Of a DNA stretch of 64,000 nucleotides, positions 52,721 through 61,199 are shown in pieces. Every line of letters begins with the position of its first letter. The first letter of the stretch is position 1. This DNA comes from Staphylococcus gallinarum (GTDB lineage: Bacteria; Bacillota; Bacilli; Staphylococcales; Staphylococcaceae), in the NCBI RefSeq assembly GCF_000875895.1, contig NZ_JXCF01000020.1, forward strand, positions 1-64,000, read 5' to 3'. The notes under the pieces are model-generated. The model had not been told where the DNA came from. It did not search any database and worked only from the letters and a program-made list of their open reading frames with translations. The position numbers and the translations under genes are program-made.

Positions 52721-53719
52721 ATGAGTAATTGTGTCAGAGTAAATAAAGGTAATGGTGGTTGGGGTAAGGGTTTAACCATTGAAACATCAGAAGAAAAAGA
52801 CATTATTCTTTCAGTTACTGGAGGGGGTATACATCCAGTTGCAGAAAGAATTGCTGAATTAACTGGCGGTAAAGCAGTTGATGGTTTTAAAAATAATGTC
52901 AAAGATAGTAGGGTAGCTGCAGCTGTGATTGATTGTGGAGGTACTGCCAGAATTGGTGTTTATCCAATGAAAGGAATACTAACTGTTGATTTGTTACCAA
53001 CCTCACCGAGTGGTCCACTGGCAAAACATATCAATGAAGATAATTTTGTCTCGGGGGTTAAAGTTTCAAATATTGAATTGATAGAAAATAGTGAAGAAAA
53101 AAGTAGTGCCACGAAAATTTCTGAGTCTGATAGTAGTGATAATTTAGGAAATGTAGAAACATCTAATAATCAAAGTGTAGAAAGTCAGAAAAAAGAATCA
53201 TTTTTGATCAAGTTTTCTAAAGGAATTGGTAATGTAACAGGAATATTTTATCAAGCAGGTAGAGAGTCTATTGATATGTTAATAAAAAATATACTACCAT
53301 TTATGGCTTTTATTAGTATGTTAATCGGTATTATTAATTATACAGGCATTGGTCAGTGGTTAGCAAAATTGATGACACCACTAGCTGGTTCTTTAATCGG
53401 ATTACTAATATTAGTATTTATTTGTACAATACCTATTTTATCACCTGTATTAGGTCCAGGTGCTGTAATCTCTCAAGTTATAGGTGTGTTGATTGGGACT
53501 CAAATAGGTGCAGGAAATGTACCTCCAGAATTTGCATTACCAGCTTTATTTGCTATAACTGGACAGGTTGGTGCTGATTTTATCCCAGTTGGACTTTCTT
53601 TAGGAGAAGCTGATGAAAAAACAGTAGAAGTAGGAGTACCTGCAGTTTTATATAGTAGGATGATTACAGGTGTCTTAGCAGTTATAATTGCATATTTTGC
53701 TAGCTTTGGATTATATTAA
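52721..53719 (+). CDS. srlE: PTS glucitol/sorbitol-type EIIBC subunit
   Basis: ATG 52721 follows AAGGGGTG. The 332-residue protein has the EIIB part first (about 1-110; NCVRVNKGNGGWGKGL with the phosphoacceptor Cys near position 3), a variable Ser-rich linker (about 115-155) and the second EIIC membrane part (about 175-332; ILSPVLGPGAVISQVIGVLIG, PPEFALPALFAITGQVGADFIPVG). It matches SrlE/GutE. Confidence 0.9.
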   Translation: MSNCVRVNKGNGGWGKGLTIETSEEKDIILSVTGGGIHPVAERIAELTGGKAVDGFKNNVKDSRVAAAVIDCGGTARIGVYPMKGILTVDLLPTSPSGPLAKHINEDNFVSGVKVSNIELIENSEEKSSATKISESDSSDNLGNVETSNNQSVESQKKESFLIKFSKGIGNVTGIFYQAGRESIDMLIKNILPFMAFISMLIGIINYTGIGQWLAKLMTPLAGSLIGLLILVFICTIPILSPVLGPGAVISQVIGVLIGTQIGAGNVPPEFALPALFAITGQVGADFIPVGLSLGEADEKTVEVGVPAVLYSRMITGVLAVIIAYFASFGLY

Positions 53720-53734
53720 AAAGGAGAGAGAAAA

Positions 53735-54085
53735 ATGTATAAAACAATAATTAAAGAATTTGGTAGTATGGCTTCAGCTTTCAAGGAAGATAACCTATTT
53801 GTCCTATTTGGTACTTCTGCGCCTGAAGAATTGAAAGACATTTCATATATTCATGAAGTTCAAGAAAGTAATACAAATTTTAATTTAAATAAGGTATCTA
53901 AATTAATAGTGAATGACAAAGAATTTGAAGTTGAAAAGGTTGGATCTGAAGCGCATGGCAATCTAATTGAATTAGGGCACATTTCTGTATATTTGAATAA
54001 TAATGATATACTACCAGGAGCAATTTCGATCAAAGGTAGTGAATTACCGGACCTTGATAAAGGTGATATATTAATTTTTGAGTAG
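53735..54085 (+). CDS. srlB: PTS glucitol/sorbitol-type EIIA
   Basis: The 116-residue soluble protein has FLVLFGTSAPEELKDISYIHE-like start (VLFGTSAPEEL near 23), the phosphoacceptor His in VGSEAHGNLIELGHISVYL (near 76) and LPGAISI. It passes phosphate from HPr to EIIB. Starts 15 bases after srlE. Confidence 0.9.
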   Translation: MYKTIIKEFGSMASAFKEDNLFVLFGTSAPEELKDISYIHEVQESNTNFNLNKVSKLIVNDKEFEVEKVGSEAHGNLIELGHISVYLNNNDILPGAISIKGSELPDLDKGDILIFE

Positions 54086-54093
54086 GGGTAACA

Positions 54094-55023
54094 ATGTCAA
54101 TATTAGATGATACACGAATAATGATAAAAATATGTAAATTATATTATCAACAGGAATTAAATCAAAGTAGAATTGCAGAAATCATGGGAGTAAGTAGACC
54201 AACTGTTTCTAAGTATTTGACTTTGGCTAAAGAAAAAGGAATTGTAGAAATAAAAATTAACGAGAATGATTTATTAGAATTAGAGACAAAGTTAGAGAAT
54301 AAATTTAATTTAGAAGAGGTACTTTGCATAAAAAATACTAAACAAATAAAGAGCAAGCTAGGAATTGCTGGAAGTAATTATTTATTAAGAAGACTGTCAA
54401 ATGATGATATTGTAGCTGTATCTGCAGGTACTACTATAGACCAGATTGCGAAGAATATAAATAGTAATAATAAATATCCAAATGTATTATTTGTTCCATT
54501 AGTAGGAGGAATGGGGAATGCATCAATGGACATTCATGCCAATCATATCGCAGATACATTTAGTAAAAGTTTAGGTGCAAAAAATATGTTGTTACATGCA
54601 CCTGTTGTTGTCGATGATTTAGAAGCAAAGCAATTTATGATGAAACAAAAGTTTGTAAATCAAGTTACACACAAAATGCAACAAGCTAATATCGCATTAG
54701 TAGGAATCGGTGCAAATCCTGAAGAATCTACTATGGTAGCCTCTTATCGAAATGAGTTAAGCTTTGAGGATATTGAGGGTCAAGCAGTTGGAGATATAAT
54801 GTATAACTTTATCGATAAAAATGGGCAGAAGGTTGATTGCGAGTGGAATAGAAGAAACATATCTCTTGATTTAGATGAGTTTAAGAAGATTCCATTAAAA
54901 ATTGGTGTAGCAGGTGGAGAAAATAAAGCTAATGCTATATTAGCTGCGTTAAGCAATAACTTAATAGATGTACTAGTAACAGATGAAATAACAGGCGAAA
55001 GTTTACTAGCGCACAAATATTGA
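54094..55023 (+). CDS. SorC-family sugar-responsive regulator
   Basis: The 309-residue protein has an N-terminal helix-turn-helix (about 10-60, NQSRIAEIMGVSRPTVSKYLTLAKEKG) and the SorC/DeoR sugar-phosphate-binding domain (VSAGTTIDQIA near 108, PLVGGMGNASMDIHAN near 135, GVAGGENKANAI near 270). As the last gene of the operon it probably senses the phosphorylated substrate. Its final 22 codons plus terminator are duplicated at 50371-50484. Confidence 0.9.
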   Translation: MSILDDTRIMIKICKLYYQQELNQSRIAEIMGVSRPTVSKYLTLAKEKGIVEIKINENDLLELETKLENKFNLEEVLCIKNTKQIKSKLGIAGSNYLLRRLSNDDIVAVSAGTTIDQIAKNINSNNKYPNVLFVPLVGGMGNASMDIHANHIADTFSKSLGAKNMLLHAPVVVDDLEAKQFMMKQKFVNQVTHKMQQANIALVGIGANPEESTMVASYRNELSFEDIEGQAVGDIMYNFIDKNGQKVDCEWNRRNISLDLDEFKKIPLKIGVAGGENKANAILAALSNNLIDVLVTDEITGESLLAHKY

Positions 55024-55065
55024 CGTTCCGATAAGCATATCGGGACGTTTTTTTGATGTTGTAAA
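54951..55065 (+). repeat. Right copy of the 115-bp direct repeat
   Basis: Contains the last codons of the sorC-family gene, its stop and the terminator (stem 55023-55033 with 55038-55048, then T-run). Matches 50370-50484 with three mismatches. The region between the two copies is exactly the polyol PTS operon. Confidence 0.95.
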
Positions 55066-55199
55066 TAAGTTTGTGATACTATGCTAAATATTTTTAAAAA
55101 TTCAATAAATTCAGAAATTATATTGACGCTTAAAAGATAATGACCTATAATTTCATTATTCTTATTAGAATGGTAAGGATTGATGGAGGAGGATACAGA

Positions 55200-56222
55200 T
55201 TGATTGAATTTGAGAAGGTAAATAAAGTATTTCATAAGAAAAAAGAACGTATCCACGCTTTGAAAGATATATCATTTACTGTTAATAAGAATGATATATT
55301 TGGCGTAATTGGATATAGCGGTGCCGGGAAAAGCACCTTAGTTCGATTGGTAAATCAATTGGAACGCGTGAGTGAAGGTAAGGTTATCGTCGATGGACAT
55401 GAGTTAGATACATATAAAGAAAAAGAATTAAGAAATGTAAAAAAGGAAATAGGTATGATATTTCAACATTTTAATTTGTTGAATTCCAGTACAGTATATA
55501 AAAATATTGCAATGCCATTGATACTAAGCGGAGTAGATAAAGCTGAAATCAAACAAAAGGTCGAAGAAATGCTCGCTTTTGTTAATTTGTCAGATAAGAT
55601 GTATCAATACCCCGATGAACTGTCAGGTGGACAAAAGCAAAGAGTTGCAATTGCCCGTGCTTTGGTTACAAATCCTAAGATATTACTGTGTGACGAAGCA
55701 ACAAGTGCGCTTGATCCAGCAACGACGAGTTCAATATTAGATTTGTTAAAGCGTGTTAATGAAACATTTGGCGTAACTATTCTAATTATTACGCATGAAA
55801 TGGGCGTAATTCAAAAGATTTGTAACAGAGTAGCTGTTATGGAGAAAGGGGAAGTCGTTGAGATTGGCAATGTTAAAGAGGTGTTTAGCCGCCCACAAAC
55901 GACTACAGCACAAAACTTTGTCTCGACGGTTATTAATACAGAACCGTCAGAGTCTTTAAAGCATACCTTTAATCAACGTACAGATAATAATTATATTGAT
56001 TATCGATTATTTTTAGAAACTGAACAGATAGAACAACCAATTATTAATGAATTAACACAACGTTATCAGGTAGAAGTAAACGTATTATTCTCATCCATGT
56101 CTACCATACAAGACGATACAGTTTGTTATCTATGGTTGCGTTTTGAAACAGATCAACATTTCAACCAGGAAACGATTGAGTCTTACTTTAAAAATAAAGC
56201 AATAACATTTGAGGAGGTGTAG
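55200..56222 (+). CDS. metN: MetN, methionine ABC transporter ATPase
   Basis: The start is the TTG at 55200, preceded by GGAGGAGG; upstream ATGs lack a site. The 340-residue protein has Walker A GYSGAGKS (near 40), signature LSGGQKQR (near 141), Walker B ILLCDEATSALD (near 161) and a C-terminal ACT-like NIL domain (about 265-340). MetN energises MetI for methionine import. I see no S-box or T-box in the 134 bases upstream, so its control differs from some methionine operons. Confidence 0.93.
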   Translation: MIEFEKVNKVFHKKKERIHALKDISFTVNKNDIFGVIGYSGAGKSTLVRLVNQLERVSEGKVIVDGHELDTYKEKELRNVKKEIGMIFQHFNLLNSSTVYKNIAMPLILSGVDKAEIKQKVEEMLAFVNLSDKMYQYPDELSGGQKQRVAIARALVTNPKILLCDEATSALDPATTSSILDLLKRVNETFGVTILIITHEMGVIQKICNRVAVMEKGEVVEIGNVKEVFSRPQTTTAQNFVSTVINTEPSESLKHTFNQRTDNNYIDYRLFLETEQIEQPIINELTQRYQVEVNVLFSSMSTIQDDTVCYLWLRFETDQHFNQETIESYFKNKAITFEEV

Positions 56223-56226
56223 TCAT

Positions 56227-56886
56227 ATGCTTGGTTCGAGTATTGATAGTGCGCAGTTATTTGAATCTTTATATCAAACCTTATATATGGTTACTGTCTC
56301 ATTAATTATAGGTTCGATTATAGGTATACCATTAGGCATTTTATTAGTTGCGACGCGAAAAAAAGGTATATGGCCGAATGCAATAGTGCATCAAATTTTA
56401 AATCCAATTATTAATATTTTAAGGTCAATACCATTTATCATTTTATTGATTTCTATTGTACCTTTTACCAAATTATTAGTTGGAACTTCTATAGGAACAA
56501 CAGCTGCAATAGTACCATTAACGGTTTATGTAGCTCCGTATATCGCACGACTTGTAGAAAATTCATTACTAGAAGTAGATGAAGGTATCGTCGAAGCGGC
56601 GAAAGCAATGGGTGCATCACCTGTTCAAATTATTTGGCACTTCTTATTACCAGAAGCATTGGGCTCACTAGTATTAGCGATTACAACTGCCATTATTGGA
56701 TTAGTTGGAGCTACCGCGATGGCCGGTGCTGTTGGTGGCGGTGGTATAGGTGATTTAGCGCTTGTATACGGTTATCAACGCTTTGATACATTAGTCATTA
56801 TCATTACAGTCGTTGTATTAGTGATTATTGTACAAATTATACAAACACTTGGAAATTACTTATCTAAAAAAATTAGACGAAATTAA
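56227..56886 (+). CDS. metI: MetI, methionine ABC transporter permease
   Basis: ATG 56227 follows GGAGGTG. The 219-residue permease has five membrane segments and the EAA loop VEAAKAMGASPVQIIWHFLLPEALG (near 128-152) that docks to MetN. It starts 4 bases after metN. Confidence 0.93.
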   Translation: MLGSSIDSAQLFESLYQTLYMVTVSLIIGSIIGIPLGILLVATRKKGIWPNAIVHQILNPIINILRSIPFIILLISIVPFTKLLVGTSIGTTAAIVPLTVYVAPYIARLVENSLLEVDEGIVEAAKAMGASPVQIIWHFLLPEALGSLVLAITTAIIGLVGATAMAGAVGGGGIGDLALVYGYQRFDTLVIIITVVVLVIIVQIIQTLGNYLSKKIRRN

Positions 56887-56905
56887 TGAGGGGGATTTAT
56901 TAGTA

Positions 56906-57745
56906 ATGAAAAAGTTATTAGTCTTAATTGTTTCAGTATTATTTATATTAGCAGCGTGTTCTGGTGGAAAAGAAAAGGTTACCGTCGGAGTAGCATCAAA
57001 TGACACTAAAGCATGGGAAAAAGTAAAAGAATTAGCGAAAGACGAAGACATTGACTTAGAAATTAAACAATTTTCAGATTATAACGTACCAAACAAGGCA
57101 TTAAGTGATGGGGATATTGATATGAATGCCTTTCAACACTTTGCATTTTTAAATGAATATAAAAAGGCTCACAAAGATGCCGATATTTCAGCAGTTAGTA
57201 CAACAGTATTGGCCCCATTAGGTATTTACTCAGATGATATTAAAGATATTAAAAAAGTAAAAAATGGAGCCAAAGTCATCGTGCCAAATGATGTCTCTAA
57301 CCAAGCACGTTCATTGAAATTATTAGAAGCTGCAGGATTAATTAAATTAGATAAAAACTTCGGATTAAGTGGATCAATTAAAGATATTAAATCAAATCCT
57401 AAAAATCTAAAAATTAAAGCAGTAGATGCACAACAAACAGCTAGAGCTTTGTCAGATGTTGATTTATCAGTTATTAATAATGGGGTAGCGACTAAAGCAG
57501 GTTTAGATCCGAAAAAGGACCCTATATATACTGAAGACTCAAAAAATGATGCAGTAAAACCATATATCAATGTCATTGCTACAAAAGATGACAAGCAAAA
57601 TGATAAAACATACAAAAAAATCATTAAACTATATCATTCAAAAGAAGCACAACAAGCACTTAAAAAAGATACAAAGGATGGAGAATATCCTGTAGATTTA
57701 TCTAAAAAAGAAATCAAGAAAATTGAAGATAGTTTAGAGAAATAA
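56906..57745 (+). CDS. metQ: MetQ, methionine-binding lipoprotein
   Basis: ATG 56906 follows GAGGGGG. The 279-residue protein has a lipoprotein signal (ILAACSGG, lipidated Cys near residue 18) and the NlpA/MetQ fold (VGVASNDTKAWEKVKELA, NAFQHFAFLNEY, VPNDVSNQARSLKLLEAAGLI, AVDAQQTARALSDVDLSVINNGVA). It delivers methionine to MetNI at the membrane. Confidence 0.94.
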   Translation: MKKLLVLIVSVLFILAACSGGKEKVTVGVASNDTKAWEKVKELAKDEDIDLEIKQFSDYNVPNKALSDGDIDMNAFQHFAFLNEYKKAHKDADISAVSTTVLAPLGIYSDDIKDIKKVKNGAKVIVPNDVSNQARSLKLLEAAGLIKLDKNFGLSGSIKDIKSNPKNLKIKAVDAQQTARALSDVDLSVINNGVATKAGLDPKKDPIYTEDSKNDAVKPYINVIATKDDKQNDKTYKKIIKLYHSKEAQQALKKDTKDGEYPVDLSKKEIKKIEDSLEK

Positions 57746-57819
57746 GTGTAAATTAACGACTTAGAAAATAGTGTAATTAATTTGTGAAACTATAGAATAA
57801 GGTCATAAATATATATTAA

Positions 57820-57857
57820 AAAAAGAGAGCTCATCCATTTGGATGAGCTCTCTTTTG
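57820..57857. terminator. Bidirectional terminator, metQ / minigene
   Basis: AAAAGAGAGCTCATCC pairs with GGATGAGCTCTCTTTT over a short loop with A- and T-runs. It ends metNIQ on the plus strand and the small minus-strand transcript. Confidence 0.9.
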
Positions 57858-57881
57858 ATTATTGTCATTAAAAATGATTGA

Positions 57882-57923
57882 TTAATAATATCTAAAACCA
57901 AAGAAATTCATGATGAAATCCAT
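57882..57923 (-). CDS. 13-codon minigene, aromatic micropeptide
   Basis: On the minus strand GAGGAGG lies 7 bases before ATG and the frame reads MDFIMNFFGFRYY then TAA. A TATAAT-type promoter upstream and the T-tailed hairpin 25 bases downstream make a complete transcription unit of roughly 130 bases. Six of thirteen residues are aromatic. No family recognised; it might instead be the short coding part of a regulatory RNA. The rest of the gap 57987-58175 shows nothing I can identify. Confidence 0.5.
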   Translation of the reverse strand: MDFIMNFFGFRYY

Positions 57924-57958
57924 CCACAGTCCTCCTCTCTCTACGTTTTGTGAGTTTT

Positions 57959-57986
57959 ATTATATCATTATATTAAAATATATCAA
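57959..57986 (-). promoter_or_regulatory. Promoter of the 13-codon minigene
   Basis: Minus strand TTGATA (57986-57981), 16 bases, TATAAT (57964-57959). The expected start gives a 5' leader of about 27 bases before the minigene ATG. Confidence 0.6.
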
Positions 57987-58175
57987 TAAAATTGTATAAT
58001 AAAATTATAGAAAATGAAGGTGGCTATATCGTGTGATATGAAATTGTCTTGGTGGAATGAATGTGTTTTTTTATATAGGTTTATTTTGCCAATAATATTA
58101 GTAAGTGAAGACACTAATTCCAAGTAAACATCATAATTTCATACAGTATGCGTCTTGTAAGTAGCATTATTTAAA

Positions 58176-59768
58176 TTAATTAGGAATGGTTGGAACTTCA
58201 GATATTAATTTTTGAGTGTATGGGGCTTGTGGATGTTCAATGATACTTTCTGCATCATTAAGTTCTACAATAGTACCATTTTGCATTACTGCAATACGAT
58301 CACACATTTCCTTTATCACACCCATATCATGTGTAATAAATATATAAGTAATTTCCATTTCATCTTGAATACTTTTAAGTAACTGAATAATTTCTTTTTG
58401 AACGGAAACATCTAATGCTGATACAGCTTCATCACAGACGATTATTTTCGGATTAATAGCAATTGCACGAGCAATACTCACTCTCTGTCGTTGCCCACCT
58501 GATAGTTCATGAGGGAAACGATATAGAAATGCTTCGTCTAAACCAACCTTTAGCAGAAGTTCTTTTACGCGTTCTTTTAAATGGTGTTCATTTGTCACTA
58601 AATTATGAATTTTCAAAGGACGTCCGATTATATCGATTACTTTAAATCTAGGATTTATCGAAGCAAATGGATCCTGGAAAATCATTTGTATATCTTTTCG
58701 TAATGGTTGCATTTCTTTAGAATTGAATAAACTCAATGGAATATCCTTATACCAAACATAGCCGTCTGAAACAGAATTAAGTCCTACTACAGTCTTTGCC
58801 AATGACGACTTTCCTGATCCAGATTCACCAACGATACCTAATGATTCACCTTTTTTAATTTCTAAGTCAATGTGCTTAACAGCTTTAAAGGTATCATTAA
58901 TTCCTATTGGATATTCTACACTGACATCTTCAAATTTTAGAATAATTTCATCGCTAATTTGTCTTGGAGTTTTGGGAGCAAGTAAATTCGGTACTGAATT
59001 TATAAGTTTCTGTGTATATGCTGATGTTGGATTATTAAAAACACTGCTTACAGAACCTGATTCTACTACTTCACCTTGCTTCATAACGATCATTTCATCG
59101 CAAAATTGATAAACGACACCTAAATCGTGTGTAATAAAAATTATAGAAGTATCTATATAATCATATAAATCTTTCATTAATTCTAATAATTGATTTTGAG
59201 TGCTAACATCTAAGGCTGTCGTTGGCTCATCTGCAATTAAAATTTGAGGTTCTAGAACAAGTGCCATAGCAATCATTACACGTTGACGCATACCACCAGA
59301 AAATTCATAAGGATACGCGTTAAAATTACGTTCTATGTCCTGTATACCAACTTTTTGTAAAATATCTAACGCCATTGCTTTTGCCTGTCGCTTATTTATT
59401 TTTTTATGTTGAAGTATGACCTCGGTAATTTGTTTTCCGATTGTAGTTCTAGGATTGAGTGATGATATAGGATCTTGGAAAATCATCGCAATATCTTTAC
59501 CCCGAATTTTTTGAAAGGCTTTACTATTAAATTGAGTTAGGTTTTGGCTATTAAACGAAATCTCTCCAGATATGACAGGAGCGGGAGAATCTGGCAGTAG
59601 ACCCATGATTGATTTAGCAGTAATACTTTTACCAGAACCAGATTCCCCAACTATTCCCAATATTTTTTTCTTATCTAATTTGAAACTTACATTTTTGACT
59701 GCGTTAATTGAATTATTGCCTTGATTGAACGTCACACCTAAGTTTTTAACTTCTAATAATGGTGGCAT
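58176..59768 (-). CDS. Fused double ATPase of a peptide ABC transporter (GisA-like)
   Basis: ATG 59768 follows GGGAGG. The 530-residue protein is two complete DppD/DppF-type ATPases in one chain: Walker A GESGSGKS twice (near 41 and 312), signatures LSGGMRQR-type FSGGMRQR and LSGGQRQR, Walker B LIADEPTTALD and IVCDEAVSALD. Fused ATPases of this kind power the staphylococcal oligopeptide/glutathione importer (Opp5/Gis). It is divergent from the two permeases and the binding protein, which is unusual because a single operon is the layout I recall for S. aureus. Confidence 0.88.
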   Translation of the reverse strand: MPPLLEVKNLGVTFNQGNNSINAVKNVSFKLDKKKILGIVGESGSGKSITAKSIMGLLPDSPAPVISGEISFNSQNLTQFNSKAFQKIRGKDIAMIFQDPISSLNPRTTIGKQITEVILQHKKINKRQAKAMALDILQKVGIQDIERNFNAYPYEFSGGMRQRVMIAMALVLEPQILIADEPTTALDVSTQNQLLELMKDLYDYIDTSIIFITHDLGVVYQFCDEMIVMKQGEVVESGSVSSVFNNPTSAYTQKLINSVPNLLAPKTPRQISDEIILKFEDVSVEYPIGINDTFKAVKHIDLEIKKGESLGIVGESGSGKSSLAKTVVGLNSVSDGYVWYKDIPLSLFNSKEMQPLRKDIQMIFQDPFASINPRFKVIDIIGRPLKIHNLVTNEHHLKERVKELLLKVGLDEAFLYRFPHELSGGQRQRVSIARAIAINPKIIVCDEAVSALDVSVQKEIIQLLKSIQDEMEITYIFITHDMGVIKEMCDRIAVMQNGTIVELNDAESIIEHPQAPYTQKLISEVPTIPN

Positions 59769-59863
59769 GTGGCAGTCCTCCCTATTCACAAATATATGTT
59801 TTTAATCTATACTTTATATATCATACTAATCTACTCGAGTATAACTTACAAGGAGGGATATTT

Positions 59864-61195
59864 ATCTATCGATATAGTCAGGCATTCAACTCATTGTATA
59901 ATCAACTGTTTTATCGTATTTTATTTTCAATATTAAGCTTACCCATTTTTATATATGCTATTATAAAATATTTGATTTCTGGTAATAATAGTGAAGACTT
60001 ACAACAGAATTTGGTGGTTGAAAAAATTGCCCACGCATTGCAACAAAAGTATTTATATCTAAAAGAACACAAGACAAAGCAACAACTATTTAAAGAAGCT
60101 CAGCATATTTATAATAGAAGGAATCGTTACGATGATGAACAGGTAACGAATGACTTTACTTCATTTTATAAACAACTACTGTTTAATAATCATCTCATAT
60201 TTAAAGTTATTTTAGCATTCCCACTTTTTATTGTTCTCAGCTTTTATTTGAATCCTATGGTTAGATATATATTTGAGAGAATAATTATGGCAATTGTGGT
60301 TATCATAGGAGTCATAACGGTCGTATTTACAATTTTGTATTTATCACCTATGGACGCTGCATATAGCATATTAGGACCGGATGCGACTAAAGATCAAATT
60401 AAACAATTTAACGAGGCACATAATTTAAATAGTCCATATTTACTTCAATTATGGGATGCGATTAAAGGTGTGTTTACTTTTGACCTAGGAACTACTTATA
60501 AAGGTAATGAAGTAGTTACGCATGCAGTAGCACAAAGAATTCCAATTACATTATTGTTAACATTAATTGCCTTACTAATTGCAATAATGATTGCTATACC
60601 AATAGGTGTGGTGAGCGCACTAAAACGTAATAGCTGGATTGATGTTATCTTAATGACAATTGCATTAATTGGTTTATCTATTCCGAATTTTTGGCAGGGT
60701 TTATTATTTATATTAGCTTTCTCGTTAAAACTTAATATACTACCACCATCGTATATGCCAGATAACCCTTTTTCATTAATCTTACCAACACTAGTTATTG
60801 GTACGGCGATAGCTGCTTCCATTACCAGAATGACGCGTTCCTCTGTGTTAGAAGTTATGAGAAACGATTATGTTATGACAGCCTATGCCAAAGGTTTATC
60901 GACAAACCAAGTCGTAGTCAGACATATTTTGAAAAATGCACTTATACCCATTATTACATTGATTGGTTTGCTTGTTGCTGAATTACTTGGTGGCTCAGCT
61001 GTTACTGAACAGGTTTTTAATATTAATGGTATAGGTAGATATATCGTTCAAAAACAACTGGTTCCAGATATTCCTGCTGTTATGGGTGGCGTAGTTTATA
61101 TTTCAATAGTTATCTCACTAGTAAACCTTATTATTGATATTTTCTATGCTGTGATTGACCCAAAATTACGTAGTGAAATTAAAGAAAAGGAGTAA
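59864..61195 (+). CDS. Peptide ABC transporter permease (DppB-type) with N-terminal extension, ATC start
   Basis: The permease core (from MVRYIFERII near 60258) has six membrane segments and the EAA loop VMTAYAKGLSTNQVVVRHILKNALIPI. The frame extends ~130 residues upstream with two further membrane segments and a charged region. AAGGAGGG at 59850-59857 is an excellent ribosome binding site for the codon ATC at 59864, seven bases on; no ATG, GTG or TTG in frame is well placed. The core ATG at about 60258 has no ribosome binding site. A noncanonical ATC start, or a sequence change from ATG, is the best explanation. Confidence 0.82.
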   Translation: MYRYSQAFNSLYNQLFYRILFSILSLPIFIYAIIKYLISGNNSEDLQQNLVVEKIAHALQQKYLYLKEHKTKQQLFKEAQHIYNRRNRYDDEQVTNDFTSFYKQLLFNNHLIFKVILAFPLFIVLSFYLNPMVRYIFERIIMAIVVIIGVITVVFTILYLSPMDAAYSILGPDATKDQIKQFNEAHNLNSPYLLQLWDAIKGVFTFDLGTTYKGNEVVTHAVAQRIPITLLLTLIALLIAIMIAIPIGVVSALKRNSWIDVILMTIALIGLSIPNFWQGLLFILAFSLKLNILPPSYMPDNPFSLILPTLVIGTAIAASITRMTRSSVLEVMRNDYVMTAYAKGLSTNQVVVRHILKNALIPIITLIGLLVAELLGGSAVTEQVFNINGIGRYIVQKQLVPDIPAVMGGVVYISIVISLVNLIIDIFYAVIDPKLRSEIKEKE

Positions 61196-61199
61196 CTGT

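Noticed and set aside
50370-55065. Insertion sequence or integrase-driven island
   Set aside because: No transposase, integrase, terminal inverted repeats or short target-site duplication; the repeats are a gene end, pointing to homologous recombination.
55066-55199. S-box or Met T-box upstream of metN
   Set aside because: No specifier-loop, antiterminator (T-box sequence) or SAM-riboswitch core is visible in the 134 bases.
54780-55256. 158-codon minus-strand frame crossing the sorC-type gene end and repeat
   Set aside because: No ribosome binding site, crosses a terminator and overlaps two real genes.
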